From NCBI GenBank assembly GCA_001792895.1, contig MARA01000007.1:1240001-1304000 (forward strand): a stretch of 64,000 nucleotides of DNA, read 5' to 3'. The notes below the pieces were generated by a model. That model worked only from the letters and a program-made list of their open reading frames with translations. It had not been told where the DNA came from and did no database searches. The position numbers and the translations under genes were made by a program. Position 1 is the stretch's first letter, and the number at the start of each line of letters is the position of its first letter. This DNA is from Lentinus brumalis (lineage: Eukaryota; Basidiomycota; Agaricomycetes; Polyporales; Polyporaceae). This document shows positions 10,170 through 22,673 of the stretch, piece by piece.

Positions 10170-13100
10170 TCAACGGCGGGCGCGGCGGGTGGGGAGTAGA
10201 CACACCTCGTAAACATCCTTCATGTGGGTGAGCAGCTTCACAACGGAGGAGATGTATGTCTGGTTGGCTCCTGCTAGCGCATGAGTCTCTGCAGCCAACA
10301 GGTTTGATAGGTTCTTCAGCATCACTGGCAAAAATGTGAGGATAAAGAACACGTATGTGGAAACTTGGTCCACTTACCGTCGAGTATCGCGAGGCGTTTG
10401 TCGATGAACTCGTGCTTCTTCATCTTCCAGTCACCGTCATGCTCTGGCGCACCCAGGGGAAGCTCGGCGAATAGAGGGTGGTGGAGTTTGCCGATGGAGA
10501 ATAGCAGTGAGGCATACTCGTGCTCGATAGTGACGTTCGGCGTCGCGATTGACTGGAACAAAATATCGACGAAGCGGTCTGTGTGGGCCTGCGAGTCTGT
10601 TCAGCACATACAAGCCAACACTCAACAGGTGGGGACGTACCAAATATGCGGGTGGGTCGAGCTGAAGGACCATGTACATGAAGCGCAGGCCGACCCGCCG
10701 ACGCCAGTCGGGCTCGATGATCCTCTCCCACGAATTAGGCCCTAAGCTGAGAAAGAAATCCCAACTCTAGAGTTGCAGGAACTCAGCGCTCTGCTACAAT
10801 TGTGCCAGTCCAGCGAACGTACCTTGACACCATTCTGAACTACGATGCTTGCACACCCGACCCAGCAATCAACCCATTGATCCGCCCGTTGGAAAGAGAG
10901 CTCCTTCGCTTCTTGGTAGGCTGGATCGTTGAAGTGCTTGCAGACGAGGCGGTAGATAGCTGGTGAGATGTGATCGAAGATGATCTACACGAGCTCGTTG
11001 AGTGGGGATAGCACATTTGAGATGAGAGGCGAGCCTACCTGAGCTACGATCTTGTCCTTCTCCCTATTCTCCACCTGCTCAGCGGTCTCTCCGAGGGCGA
11101 GTTGCAGCTCTGGGTCATCGAAGTCTAGCGGCTCGTACCCGCCGTAGTCCTGACTCTCTTGGCTGTCCTCCGTAGTAACGATATGATGCGGTCGACGAGG
11201 CTTCGGCATGACGCGCGCACGCACTTCGAGGAAAGCTACGACAAGGCGGCGAATTTCCTCTCCAGTGGACGGGATGGTCGACAGATCTGTCGCTGTCGAG
11301 AACACGCGATGGACCCAGGCTATCGTATGACTGGTCAGCGACACTTGATATGGCAGACTGTAGCGGCGTCTCACCTCCTTGCAACCATGCACAATCCGGG
11401 TACTTGTGCTTGTGCTCCTCTTGCTTGGGATCCATCGAGGACGTCTCCAGAATGTGGCGAATGGACCCCAAGAGCAACTGAATGGACAACACGGTCCCGC
11501 TCTTGAGTCTTGGTTCCCCGGGCGGGCCCTTTGACGCGCCGCTAGCCTGGTACTCGTCGATCAGGACGTTGGTCATGTCCTCCAACCATAGCAACATGTC
11601 GTCCAGGGGCAAACCCAGGTGCCGGAGCAAGATTGCCAGATGCATGCAGCCTCGAATGCACGCTCGACGAGTCTCGTCATCGGCGTCCTTGAATTTGACG
11701 TACCGCCGCGCGACCGCTAATCGATTCCTCAAGTTCCCCTCTGTAGGCTCGAGGTAGATCGCTACGGAGATGGCGCTGAATCTGTTGTACAGCATGGAGA
11801 GCTCGTGGCTCGTCGGTGGATTGTCCTTGACGAACGGCACATTGCCGACGGGGACCGCGAGCGACAGAATCTTCCTGAGGGAAGGTGGGATCGTCTTCGA
11901 CTCTGCGAACTGAGGTCTGTGCTTTCGTACATCGTCAGCGGCTCTGACCACCATCTTGAGGAACAACGTGAAGGCAGTGTCGCTGCGGTTCTTCTCCCGG
12001 AGGAGCGCAAGGTTGTAGTGTCGCAGGAATGCGGGGAAGTCGCTCTGCTCGTCGGTGAGGCTCGCGAAACGTCGGCTCTTGAAGACGTCATTGAGCCGGT
12101 TGAAGACGAGCGGGGCATCGTCGACGTCGAGCCGCCATTGCCACTTGAGGTTCAGCCACAGGCAACGACAGACCAAGATGCGCACGTATTCATCGCGTTT
12201 GTGGATGGTTCTCTTGGACAGTCCCTCATCCGCCTTCTCATCCTTGTAGAGTGGAGCGCGTTCAAGAACTGAGACAATAGTGTGCCACGAAGGAGGAATC
12301 CGGGGAGTCATCGACGAGTTCCCGTGTATAGAGAACTGGGACAGAGCACAGAGAGTGAAGATGCTCTTCCAGATAGCTTCTCGCACCTTGACCTGGGTTT
12401 GTGGTGACTGAAGGCCATGCATCTGAAGGACCTGGAGATACGTCGACCAGAAGGAGCCTCCTTGGGGAAGGAAGCACGTCTGGAACGTCGCGTCGTTGGC
12501 GAGATTGAGTACGCATACCCAAAGTTCTGCAATCTGTTGCGCAATGGAGGGCTGAGCGAGGCCATCGCGGGTGAGGTCGAGCCGAACGCCAGTGTCACCA
12601 AACGTGAAGTCCCACAACGTCGCTATAAGCGCCTTGAGGCTACCAGCGACCGCAAGAGTGTCGGGTACCTCCGACCTCCGTCTGCGGTCCAGGGCGAGCC
12701 TAACAGACACCTCCAGCAGGAACCAGAGGGCCTGCAGTATGAGCGGGTTGGGTGTATCGCCATCTGGCAAGTCCTCGACAGCTTCCTCCAGCAGACTGCC
12801 TAGCGTTCGTGCGAAGGACTCGATGCCTGTTGCAAGGACCGTGTGTCCGCCATCTTGCGCGTTGGCAAGAAGCCAAGATATATGCTGAGAGAGCGAATGG
12901 AAGAATACCTGCCACTGATGACAGGACTCGTGATCCGCCGGGCCAACCAGTAGGATGTTACGAAGCCAATCCGAAACTTCTGCCAGGCGACTGGAGAAGT
13001 CTTCGGCGGAGATATCCGAATGGAGATGGCAGTCGAACATGCTGCATGATGGAGGGGCAGGGGGATCGTGGGTACCGGGAAGGAGGTTGACAAGTTCATG

Positions 13101-16100
13101 CAACCAGCTATGCCCGAGGTAGGTCGCGGTCGGAAACGCAAGACCAGCAGGGAGCGGGTGCACATCAAGGTCGACCGTGACATAACGGAGGAAGTGTACG
13201 TCGCGCTCTTGCTGCGACAACGACACTGGTTCATGCACTGAGAGCAGGGCATTCGGGATGACAGATCCGCCATCCTCATATTGTTCACCTGTCACCCAGT
13301 GCTGGGTAAGCGTGCTCGTCTTCAACCGCTTGGAGACTTGACGATGGAAATGAGGCTTAGACTTAGACAACGTGGACTTGGGCTTGGACTTGGACGCGGA
13401 TGTGTGAGTGGACGGCTGGTCACCACGCAGGACCGGCCCTCTGGAGGTTGAGACCTCTTGATCCACAGTGACATGCTCCGCGTTCGCTCTTCCGCCCAAC
13501 AGGTGCGTGTTCCCAGTGTTGAAGATGTACACGCCGGCCTGCTTTGACTTGTTTTTGGCTGCTTTCTTCTTAGCTTTGGCAGCCCCGTCTCCGGCGAAGT
13601 GTAGTTCATGATGATGTGCGCCAGGAGGCGGGTCTGCAGGAGAAGGTGAGCGAGTTTCGCATGTAAACATACTGACATACCAATGAGTTCCACATCGCTA
13701 TCTCCGGCGTCCGGTGTAGCCAACGGTTGGAAAGGTAGTAGAGTTTGACGCCCTGCACCATATCGCTTCGCACCGGATGTCGTGAAGTGTAGACCGCCGC
13801 TTCGACTTCCATCCCCTCTGGCCCCGTCCCCACCGCCCCTCTGGATTCCCGAAGCGCCGACTCCGTGCCCAGCATGCCGGTGCCCACCGCCCGCACCATG
13901 TCCGCGTGCGCGAGCGCGTCCGTCCCCGTCCCCTCGACGTACGCCGTGGCGCCGCCGCCTCCGCTTGACACGCGGTTTGTCATAGGCCGTCCGGGACAGC
14001 ATCCTGTCCACAGAGTTGTCCACCTCTGCCTCGCCAAGACGCAGAACCTGCCGCTTCCTCGGAGCGCGAACGGGGGAGAGCCCACGACCAACCTCATCAT
14101 GGTCGGACTCCTCGCTCGATGAGGGACCCCCATCACTAGGTGCCCCACCTCCTCCGGCGGCCAGATATGGCCTGTACTTCGGTCTGGGCTGGTGTCCAAT
14201 GGGCTCGATGACGCTCTCCTCCGACGAAGACAACCCAGTGTCGTCTGACGACTCCTGCACGGGCAAGTCTAGCACGGGCGCGTTGTCCACGTCCGTTACA
14301 GGCGACGGCGGGATCTCGATGTCGGACGACTCCGAGTCTCCTCGAATCTCGATGCTGCGGCTGGATACTGTCCGGCGGATGCGCTTGCGCGACTCCCCAG
14401 GACGCAAGGGGCGATCTCCACCGTCTCCGCTGACATCCTCCTCATCGCGCTCGACGGAAGCGGACGCGCGCACAGCTGCTCTCCGCTTCGCCTCCGCTTG
14501 CTTCTCGAGCTGCATCAGCATGATTTTGGGCATCACGCGCTCGGCAGCACGCATCCTCTTGCGATCTTTTTTGTCCATAAGATCCGAGCTCGACTCTGAA
14601 CCAGAACGAGAAGAGGGACGAGATACTGAAGGGCTGCCCACACCTTCGTCTCCATCGGAGTCGGACGTGATGTCGATGACCTCGTGGGGGGTGGACGGAG
14701 GGCCTTCTACTTGGGAGCTCACGCCCGACATCAGTTCGTCCACATCTTCCAGCTGGGTCAGGTGGTAGGGGCTTTGTGCGCGAGCGAACTCGTCGGCATA
14801 CATGTGGAAGTGATTGTCCCAAGGAGCCATGGGTTCGTCTTCATCAGGTACCGCGGGCGACCCAGGAGGCGAAGCAGACTGGCGTGCTGGAGATGAGAAA
14901 GTCACGCTGCGCCGCCGACGCCACGTCGGCGCAGGTCCAAGAGACTCGTCCTCGTCTTTGTCGCCATCGTCCTGCTCCGCCAGAGCCTGTTGAGGAGGCA
15001 GTTCTGGGGTGCGATGGCGGGGCCGTGGCCTTGGCCGAGGACGCGGTCGGACAGGTGAAGCATCCCGCGCCGGTGAAGGAGATTTGCGCTTATGGCGAAC
15101 ATGAGCATGATCGACTGACGAGCTCGGGGCATAACTCACAGGACTCTGCGTTGGCGATTCCCGTTGGAGATCCTTCTTCTTCATAGGGAATGGCTTTGGC
15201 CTCTTGCGTCGACGCTCTTTCTCTTCCCCTTCTTCGCTGCTTTGATGTCCGCTAGAATCTCTGCGTCGTCGTCGTCGCTACTGCTGGACGATTCTTGTAA
15301 AATGCCTCTCAGCCACGGCGGCGTCTGTCTTCCACCTTCGTCTGCATCGGCTTCTCCCTCAATCGCTCGTTCCTTTCCCTTCTGACGCCGTCGTGCCTGT
15401 GTCTCCTCATCGTCCATATCCTCATCGTCCTCAGCATGATACTCCTCTGCGTCTGATGAGTCTCGATCACGCGCTCCGGCACTCGTAGAGCGATGTCGCG
15501 CACGTGGCCGTGATGGACTAACGACCTTCACGAGTGCATCCGGATCGGCACGCATGATCTGCCTCTTGTAGACTTGTTTGTCAATGAGATATGGATGGAG
15601 CTGCTTCGGGTTCCGTTGTCTGAGAGAGTATCGGGCGCGTTCGGCTTGTGCTTGCTCAACCGCATGCTGCGTCTCAGGAGAAAGTGGGACGTCGGGTGGA
15701 AGAGGACTCAGTCGCGATGAGGATGCCAGGGGGAGGGGGTGTCATCCCTAAGGGCGCGTTTGGCGGGTGACGTGACGGGGGTAAGAGGCGAACTGAGCGG
15801 TGACGCGTCCGTGTCTGCAGCGGCGGGAAACGCGGGTCGTCGTTGGGGAGTAAAGAGCAGAAGAGGGTCCGGGATGAGACTGGGGACTCAGTACTCGCCT
15901 GGGTTGCCGTCATCTCGCGCGGCAGGGCCATGTCATCAGTGCCTCCGCCTTCTTTATCCAAAGGTAAAGCATCGGGAAGGTTTGTACGTGGTGAGAGTGG
16001 TATGGTGGGGACACCTTGTTTAGCGATATCGTCCAGCTGTTGGACTCAGGATCGCGAACGCTGTCAAAGATCTCTTCAAACGCACCTTTCGTCGCTTCCG

Positions 16101-16307
16101 TGGGGGGCTACCGCGTAGTCGCGTCTCCACTGAGTTTAAAGAAAGTCCCCTCGACGTTGCATGCTGCGCTCTGGTTGAAGGTCCAAATTTGTCGCGTCTG
16201 ATCACGATGTCTCGCGCGCTGTCTTCCCAATACGCGGAGGTGGTTGCGGCGAGTTCCTCAAGTTCGTCCGGGTCAGATGTTTGAATTGCCGGATCGTCAA
16301 CATCCAT
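10170..16307 (-). CDS. mms22: MMS22/Mus7-type replication fork repair protein
   Basis: Large nuclear repair scaffold of the Mus7/MMS22 family; in yeasts the homolog is the substrate adaptor of the Rtt101-Mms1 cullin ligase and supports recombination at stalled forks. Support: KDRKRMRAAERVMPKIM (near 14560), NSVDRMLSRTAYDKP (near 14000), GAKRYGAGRQTLLPF (near 13740), then a long helical region with YLGHSWLHELVNLLPG (near 13110) and NLRNRLAVARRYVKFKDADD (near 11700), all family hallmarks. The N-terminal half is acidic, Ser/Pro-rich and disordered. The last exons (10170-11110) give short helical segments ending LLPTRRARR. Proposed start ATG at 16307 (MDVDDPAIQ); a second exon follows an intron at about 16056-16104. 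The frame between about 15720 and 15890 is not resolved and may contain one or two 1-nt breaks. Expected size about 1,700 residues. Confidence 0.85.
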
Positions 16308-16902
16308 ACGCGGAAGAAATTTGTTAGCAGAAGAAGACCGATGGGTTGCGATTGGTGAAAGCGGCAAGTCGATGCGGAGTGCACTGTGCAATGGAGGTCA
16401 GACTCAGAGATGCCGCCGGAGTTGCCGAAGACGCGATGTGAGAGCACGTGACCGCGTCTTCTTCCCACGCCCGCAGCCTCGACCGGTCTAAGTCAAGCTC
16501 GTCCAGCTACTTATCTCCTCCCACTCACCAAACTCCTAGGGATCGTCTGAAGCTCTTTGTGGCTGCTGTGATATACAATAATGCGTTTCTTTGCAAGGGC
16601 CTTAGTATGCTGCCAAGATCAACCCGGACCATCGCACGCAAGATCCGACGAGGCCGTTAAGCCATACTGACCTATTGTGCATTCAAGCGACTTTGAGTCC
16701 ACGCTTCAGGACCATGCACAAAACTTCTGAGCGTCTTGTCATCAGAGAACACTATAAATAGGGGGCGTAGCAAGCGCATTGCTCAACGCAATTCTCGTTC
16801 GAACCCCCCACTTCCACTCTATCCAAATTCTCTGTAGGTACCCCATGATATATACGTTTAGAATTGACCTCATCGTTTACTTAGCTAGTTCTCCCATCTG
16901 AC
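16308..16902. promoter_or_regulatory. divergent promoter region, MMS22-like / LRR-like genes
   Basis: About 595 nt separate two divergent start codons. The right half carries a TATA element (16753-16762) about 140-150 nt before the ATG of the plus-strand gene, followed by a CT-rich leader (16800-16830). The left half must hold the MMS22-like promoter; no clear element was recognised there. Confidence 0.5.
16753..16762 (+). promoter_or_regulatory. TATA box
   Basis: The sequence TATAAATAGG is a near-perfect TATA element on the plus strand, about 150 nt upstream of the ATG at 16903. A transcription start about 30-40 nt downstream would give a leader of roughly 110 nt. It is the clearest core-promoter element I noticed in the window. 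Confidence 0.6.
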
Positions 16903-18279
16903 ATGGACCTCTCCACCACCTTCAGCACGACCGCAACCTTCGATGTGTTTTTCCACGGGCGCGAGCCTGGTCACGTCTTCTCCTATGAAAACGCACTTGT
17001 CGCTCTCAAAGAGTTGAAGCCGTACCCCGGACACATCCGACGGCTTACCCTTGGACCCATCAGCAACCTCGCATTCCGAGAAGTGCAGGATGCGCTATCT
17101 TCCTTCCACCATTCCCTGGACACACTCGAAGAGCTGAGAGTCTTCATCTGGTATCCCAATGGCCCACCTCGCCCACAAAACGTTGAACAGCTGGAACTCA
17201 TCCCCGGAATATTCCCGTCGCTACGCACGCTATGTCTTGACGGCGTGTACATGAACTGGGAGAACGGTGTCTTCCGCAAACTATCCCGCGTAGAGCTTCG
17301 GAATTGCCCAGGCTTCGGCCTCTCGCACTTGTTCGACTTCCTCGGCGTTCTCCCTACATGGACTTCCCTCACCGAACTCCATCTATCCAAATTCCTCACT
17401 ATCAGCGACCGCGAAGAGCTCCTGTTGGAGGACACCAAGTACGTCATGCGCCCCCCGAACCTCCGGACGTTGGTCGTCGACGACCACGTCTATCAGATGT
17501 CGCATATCCTCCACAACCTCGACATACCCGGTCCTGAGGCGAAGGTGCGGCTGATTGGGTACTCGAAGAGCAAAGATGCCGACGACGAACGTTCTCCGTT
17601 CTCGGCGATGATGCCCTTTGACAACAACTTCCCGACGATCTTCAAACGCGCTGTTCACGTCGAGCTCGTCGTCACTGCGCAGAAAGCCAGACTTTCAGGC
17701 TTTTACGGTGGTGGAACCCTCACCCTGGACGTCCCGGATCTCGACAGGTCCGGGAAGGATGCTCTCCCACAAGCATTCCGCAGCGCGCTCATCTCCCTCG
17801 TCGACGTCTTTGCTGCGCGTAGCGCTCCCGTGTCCTTCCTCGTGCTTTCCGGTGACATCAGCGAAGTCTCTGAACAGGAATGGGGCACGGTGTTCCAGAC
17901 CGTGTGCCCTCAGTTGAGCGAGCTCGTCGTGCAGAACACCGGGAATGGCGACGGTATGGAGAACCTCTTCAATGCACTGACACATGCCTTTGAGGGCAAC
18001 CAGACAGTGGCAGTCTGTCCGGAACTGTGGAGGCTGAAGTTCAGCAGCGCTACAGATGCCTCGGGGAGCATCCTCGGTCATGTTGAAGAGGCACTTCGGC
18101 GCCGCGCCGAGGTCTGTCAATCCCCGCTCCGTCGCGTCGAGCTGAAGCTCTTCGTTGACAACCTTGGGTTTCTCCCTCCTTCGACGGTAGAGCTGCACCG
18201 TCAGGGTTTGAAGAGCTGGGTTCGTGGCAAGGTCAGGGTGGAGGTGCGGCCGCTGCAGACCTCAATGTTCCACGGCTAG
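16903..18279 (+). CDS. leucine-rich-repeat-like (F-box-associated type) protein, intronless
   Basis: A single uninterrupted frame of 458 codons, unusual here because nearly all neighbours are split. Leu-rich segments recur with LRR-like spacing: HIRRLTLGPISNL, LDTLEELRVF, FPSLRTLCLDGVYM, LSRVELRNCPGF, LTELHLSKFLTI, PNLRTLVVDDHVY, later PQLSELVVQNTG and PELWRLKF. This is the horseshoe-type C-terminal part typical of the many Agaricomycete F-box/LRR proteins, but I see no convincing F-box at the N-terminus. It may act as a protein-protein adaptor; partner unknown. A TATA box lies upstream. Confidence 0.72.
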   Translation: MDLSTTFSTTATFDVFFHGREPGHVFSYENALVALKELKPYPGHIRRLTLGPISNLAFREVQDALSSFHHSLDTLEELRVFIWYPNGPPRPQNVEQLELIPGIFPSLRTLCLDGVYMNWENGVFRKLSRVELRNCPGFGLSHLFDFLGVLPTWTSLTELHLSKFLTISDREELLLEDTKYVMRPPNLRTLVVDDHVYQMSHILHNLDIPGPEAKVRLIGYSKSKDADDERSPFSAMMPFDNNFPTIFKRAVHVELVVTAQKARLSGFYGGGTLTLDVPDLDRSGKDALPQAFRSALISLVDVFAARSAPVSFLVLSGDISEVSEQEWGTVFQTVCPQLSELVVQNTGNGDGMENLFNALTHAFEGNQTVAVCPELWRLKFSSATDASGSILGHVEEALRRRAEVCQSPLRRVELKLFVDNLGFLPPSTVELHRQGLKSWVRGKVRVEVRPLQTSMFHG

Positions 18280-19368
18280 TCCGATGATGTCGTCGGTTAC
18301 CACATGTGTCTGTTTGATTTGTATCCTACTTAGTTGTACTTATCCATGAAAAGATAGGTCTCCTCTGTGACACTCGTGGGAAAAGTTGCGTCATGAAATA
18401 TCGAACTCTGTGGCCTTCTGTGGCTTGTCTGTTGACACTTCGGGACTCGGGAGACGCCGAAGCGCAACTGCCAGCAACCCTCTGAGTCTCAGTCACTGAG
18501 TCAGGCCCTTCGCAATTTGCAAAGCAGCAAGTGTTGTTCCATTCGTGTACTGAGTACGGACACGACTGAGCCACCGTAAGTAGGTGGGGTTCTAGGCCAT
18601 TGGCATCTTCTCGCCGTAGATCTGTCGAAGCCGATGACACCGACGCAATGGTACCCAACAGGAAGCTTACAGCCATGTTCAAGAAGTCCCGTCCTCCAGC
18701 AGACCCGCGACCTGGGGAGACTGTGACTTGGGTATGCCCCCCATTTTCTCTGAACACGGACTGACCGTCAGGCATGGAAATATCGAGACTTAGTACTTAG
18801 CGGCCTAGTACCCTGGCATGCGGTTCGTCTGTCACGAGGCAGCGGTTGCCCGGCTGAGACAAGATCCTCGCGCAACGAGGCTCGCGGCACCGCTTTGGGT
18901 GGCCAAGGGACGGACAGTTCTGGGGTTCCTGCTTCATGAGCCATGGAAGAGGTGCATCATCGTCTTATTGTCCGTCCGTTTCATCCGTCGCCGCACACAC
19001 ACATCAGTACGCCTTGCCTCCTCTGGATCACCCAACAGCCAATACCCTAACCCACGATCAGCAGTGTAGAGGGCTCACAAAGGACGTTTAACTGCACTTT
19101 CCAGAGATGCTTGCGATACGAGCAGATCGTGATCATCCTGTGCAGCCTCGCTCTGTCGCCACGATTCACATTGGTTTAGCCTCCTTGAAGCGCACCACCA
19201 GGAGGCCTTGAGGCCTGAGGACTCCCGCCGCGGCTCCGATCTCGCCGCCTCGTATGGTGCGGCAAAGGACAAAGGTATGTTTGCCCTCGCCCCTCCTGAG
19301 TCCTCCACAGATGTGCAATCCACTGGGCATGCAGCCGTCGGCTTGTCGAGTCGGACAAAGAGAAGCTA
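18280..19368. other. intergenic region, about 1.1 kb
   Basis: Contains short open frames on both strands (for example 18326-18775 minus, 149 codons), none with a recognisable domain. It is flanked by two plus-strand genes, so it should hold the terminator of the LRR-like gene and the promoter of the zinc-finger gene. No repeat or RNA gene was seen. Confidence 0.4.
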
Positions 19369-20559
19369 ATGGCATATAGCGCGGTGAGCATGCAGGTGAG
19401 TTCAGACATCGTATACGTCTTCGTCATCGGCCTCTCCCATGGAACGTCTCGCACTCACCTCTTCTGTCTCAATGACGCACCATCATCCCTTCCATTTGCC
19501 GCAAAGCAACGCCTGTCTCTCCATGCGCTGGCCCGTGGAAGTTGCGAGCCAATTCGCGAACAACGTCTTCATAGGTGGAGATCATCAGTACGTTCGACGC
19601 CATGTTCTATGCACATCGAAAAGGTCGTCTCATACTGCCCCTATAGCTTGTTTGGATTGGCTGCCCTTCGAGCCGTTGCACCTGAACGCCCCGTGCAGGT
19701 CTGGGGCCAGCGATCATTACCTTCCACGGACGCGCACGCTACTAGCAGCGGACATCTAAGTCCCCTCGGCGCGCATGATCAGGCATTGCTCTCATCATGC
19801 ATCGACTTGTCGCTCGCAGAGGCAGCTAAGATGCCTCCCCAACGTCGCCAAGTTGCTCGGATACCGCAGACGTTTCGGGGCGTGGCGCCACAACCGTCGC
19901 TTTGCCCCCCGTCCTACAGCACTCGCATCATGCCCTCGCATCCTTCGCCTTTCGACCTCGGGGTTTCCACGAGCGCCTCCTTTTGTCGTGGCCCGCACTC
20001 ATCCGCATCTCTGTCCCCGTCATCTCCAAGAACGATGCAATATCCCGACGTGTATTCGAGTTCCGCCAGTTCGGAAACGTCTACATCCACAGCCACAACT
20101 GCCGGACCACCGTCTGCCTCTCATCCGCGCCTGGACAACGCCCCTTGTGGTCGTGGTGGGGGACGCCGGTCCAAGCGCTTGATATTTGACTGTGCGTACC
20201 CCAGACGGACCCAAGCGGAGTGGGACATGCCCCGCGCCTTCAAGTGCCGGTGGTGCAAGTACGTCCAAGCGAATCGGAAGCGCAAGGTGGATTTGGAGAG
20301 ACACGAGAAGACACACTTCACATACGAAACCTATACGTGCGTCGGCCTACCTCCGGATTATTTTACCCAGACAGACGACTACGCCCGGGCGCGTTGGGCC
20401 TACTGCGACAGTCGGGAGTTTGTCGACGGATGCGGGAAGATACTCAATCGAAGAGACAGCTACATAAGGCATCTTTGTGATTCGTCGAAGGGATGCAAGG
20501 GAGATGTCTACGGCTTGTGGCATCCGAGCAACGCAAAATACAGATGGACGCGTGTGTAG
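19369..20559 (+). CDS. atypical C2H2 zinc-finger protein (paralog A)
   Basis: The C-terminal third carries a divergent double zinc finger. The first is CRWC followed by a basic stretch and RHEKTH (Cys-x2-Cys ... His-x3-His). The second begins at CVGLPPDYF and continues through a long insert to CGKILNRRDSYIRHLC and CKGD. The region before it is Ser/Thr/Pro-rich with a basic patch GGGRRSKR, suggesting a nuclear DNA-binding protein. A second gene at 38717-39960 has the same arrangement. The frame is open from ATG at 19369, but the first 190 codons look less convincingly coding; ATG at 19930 (MPSHPSPF) or at about 20035 (MQYPDVYSS) may be the true start, or an upstream exon may be missing. The zinc-finger part is much surer than the start. 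Confidence 0.65.
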   Translation: MAYSAVSMQVSSDIVYVFVIGLSHGTSRTHLFCLNDAPSSLPFAAKQRLSLHALARGSCEPIREQRLHRWRSSVRSTPCSMHIEKVVSYCPYSLFGLAALRAVAPERPVQVWGQRSLPSTDAHATSSGHLSPLGAHDQALLSSCIDLSLAEAAKMPPQRRQVARIPQTFRGVAPQPSLCPPSYSTRIMPSHPSPFDLGVSTSASFCRGPHSSASLSPSSPRTMQYPDVYSSSASSETSTSTATTAGPPSASHPRLDNAPCGRGGGRRSKRLIFDCAYPRRTQAEWDMPRAFKCRWCKYVQANRKRKVDLERHEKTHFTYETYTCVGLPPDYFTQTDDYARARWAYCDSREFVDGCGKILNRRDSYIRHLCDSSKGCKGDVYGLWHPSNAKYRWTRV

Positions 20560-20708
20560 GGTCGCACAGGCTAGTGTGATTGATTGACGTCGCTGCGGGT
20601 GAACAGGTCTGCTGAGAGCTACAGGGATTCTATACGGTCGAGATAGTCGATAGATACACGTACAACACCGATATAATGACAATGCAACCCTTCGAACATA
20701 CAAGAGCA

Positions 20709-22230
20709 TCACACATTGACCCCCGCTGCTTGCGCGCCGTCGTTAGCATCGCCTGTCTTCCATAACCAGAATGGACCTATCACAGTGCTCAACCGCCACG
20801 CCAGACGCTGCCAGACGCAATGGAAGTCACGTACCGACCGGGTCATGCTGGTCGTGCTGCACCGTCGTCCACGATCCAAGCACGCCGAACCTGGAGCGCA
20901 CATTCCCGACTTGCACGCCTTCAGAACTGAATCCCACACCTGTCAGCGAATGAACAGCGGATGAGTATGTCAGCGCGAACCTCCATATCGAGTTGCCATT
21001 TTCACCAGACGTGAAATGCCAGCGGATCTGCTCGTCGGGCGTGACATTGACGTGTCCTACGATCGTCGCGGTGTTGCCGGTGCCGTCGACCGTCCCGCCA
21101 AAGTTGATGCGGGGGCGCCCGGGATGGTCGGGATCCTCTTCCGTGCTGAGCACGCGAAGGTCGACGTGGATGGAGCGGAAGACTTCGACAAAGTCTTCCC
21201 CGTCGAAGATGTCGGTATACAGTGGATCCTCGTCGTTGGCCTAGAAGAGCAGATACCGATAAGGGCCGATTCGCATACAGGATGCGGCAAATTGAAGTAC
21301 TCACGTTGAAGTTGTTAAATACTGAGGCGTGTGCGTTAGCGATTTCTTCCATACAGCGGGCAATTACTCACTCAGCAGCTCCCGATGGTCGCAGAAGCAG
21401 AAAGAACACTGCCATCTCCCAGTGATCCCAGCCCAATCCCGCACCTCGTCGAGGTTAACCCCGTCGGGAATGACACTGAGGGTCCACGGCATGCTCATCG
21501 GGTACAGCGTAAAAGCCTCAATCTCCTCCTCCGGGTCCAGCTCGGGCACAATGTGCAGCGACATAACATGATGAATGGCCCTGATGTGCGCCCAGTTCAC
21601 TCGCCCGCTCCCGTCCATCAAGAACGGGCCGAACTCGTTGTCCCATTTGTAGTTCCGCATCGCGTAGACGAATATGCGGCTGGCGTTGCGCTTCGCGAGC
21701 TGGCGGTCTTCCGGAGTCAGCCCGTAGTACGTGTGCAATCGCGCGCGCAGCTGCTTCTCTTCCGGGGAGATTTCCGTGCTGGAGTAGTCGACCTCGAGGA
21801 GCGGGGACGCGCGGAGCATGACCGTTACCCAAGCGTGGCTCGGGGAGGGCTCGATTGAGTCGGGATGTGTGGCGGGGGCTACGTGTGTCACCATGTGGAG
21901 GAGCGTGCGCAGGACCGCGCAACGCTCCTCGGGACTGTATTCCGTCGAGCTCCTAGTGAGGACGGTCCGCGCTCGCATGATGCGCTGCAGTTGGGTCTTC
22001 CAGTCAATTGCACTAGATGGGATAGGGCGGCCCAACGGCGTGTAGCTTCGGCGCGGGTCATCGAATGGCTGGCGCAGGTAGAGCTCCCGCCATAGATGTT
22101 GGTCCTTCCCGTGGTAGACAAGGGTGTTGTAGTCCGAGCAGGTCTGGGCGAACTGCGCGACGTCGGTAGGGTCGAGGAGGAGAAGGATCTGCTCGATGAC
22201 CTCGGAAGGAAGATCTTCGATATTCGTCAT
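20709..22230 (-). CDS. F-box domain protein
   Basis: Probable substrate receptor of an SCF ubiquitin ligase. The first exon (22230 to about 21370) opens with MTNIEDLPSEVIEQILLLLD followed by PTDVAQFAQTCSDYNTLVY, a clear N-terminal F-box. The rest is a basidiomycete-specific substrate domain including YYGLTPEDRQLAKRNASRIF. Downstream exons give EDPLYTDIFDGEDFVEVFRS (near 21210), a beta-rich block HPGRPRINFGGTVDGTGN, then GVQVGNVRSRFGVLGSWTTV and finally GPFWLWKTGDAND before the stop at 20709-20711. Several introns of about 50-60 nt separate these pieces. The C-terminal WTTV...PFWLWK segment is typical of this fungal F-box group. Target unknown. Confidence 0.83.
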
Positions 22231-22673
22231 ATGAATCAGCGGGTACGGCTCCGAGGTTGTCTGAATGCGGCCGTCTGCAAGCGTTAACTCTGCTTAAACG
22301 CAATCAGCAGTGCTTGCCGTCGACGAGCGTGAGCACTCACCAATATCGGTATTGTAGCAGTAGCACAGAACGTGAAGCTAGAAGTCCCGCGGTCGTGGCA
22401 ATAACAGATTTCAAAGTGAGCACACTCTGGCAGTAGCTCGTAGTTTGTCGTAAAGGACAGAATCTCGGAGAGCATAGCGTCAGCAATCGGCGGATTCGCG
22501 AGCCGGCCCGGAGATCGAGATCTCATCTTGTGCTGGCGCTTCTGGCTAAGTCGCGTTTGTGGCACTCCTTACGGCTCTCTCCTCCTACTCCTCGCCACCT
22601 CTGCTCGCTTTTGCTTGCCTCACACGCCTGGAGGCCTGTTACGCGACACTACAGCTCTGGCTCTACGCAAACC
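22231..22673. promoter_or_regulatory. divergent intergenic region, F-box gene / TAF6
   Basis: About 440 nt between divergent starts. A minus-strand frame of 93 codons (22284-22565) ends in a plausible donor (GTGAGT) and could be an extra 5' exon or leader exon of the F-box gene, but I see no domain in it. The right end (22565-22660) is CT-rich, as expected of the TAF6 leader. Confidence 0.4.
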
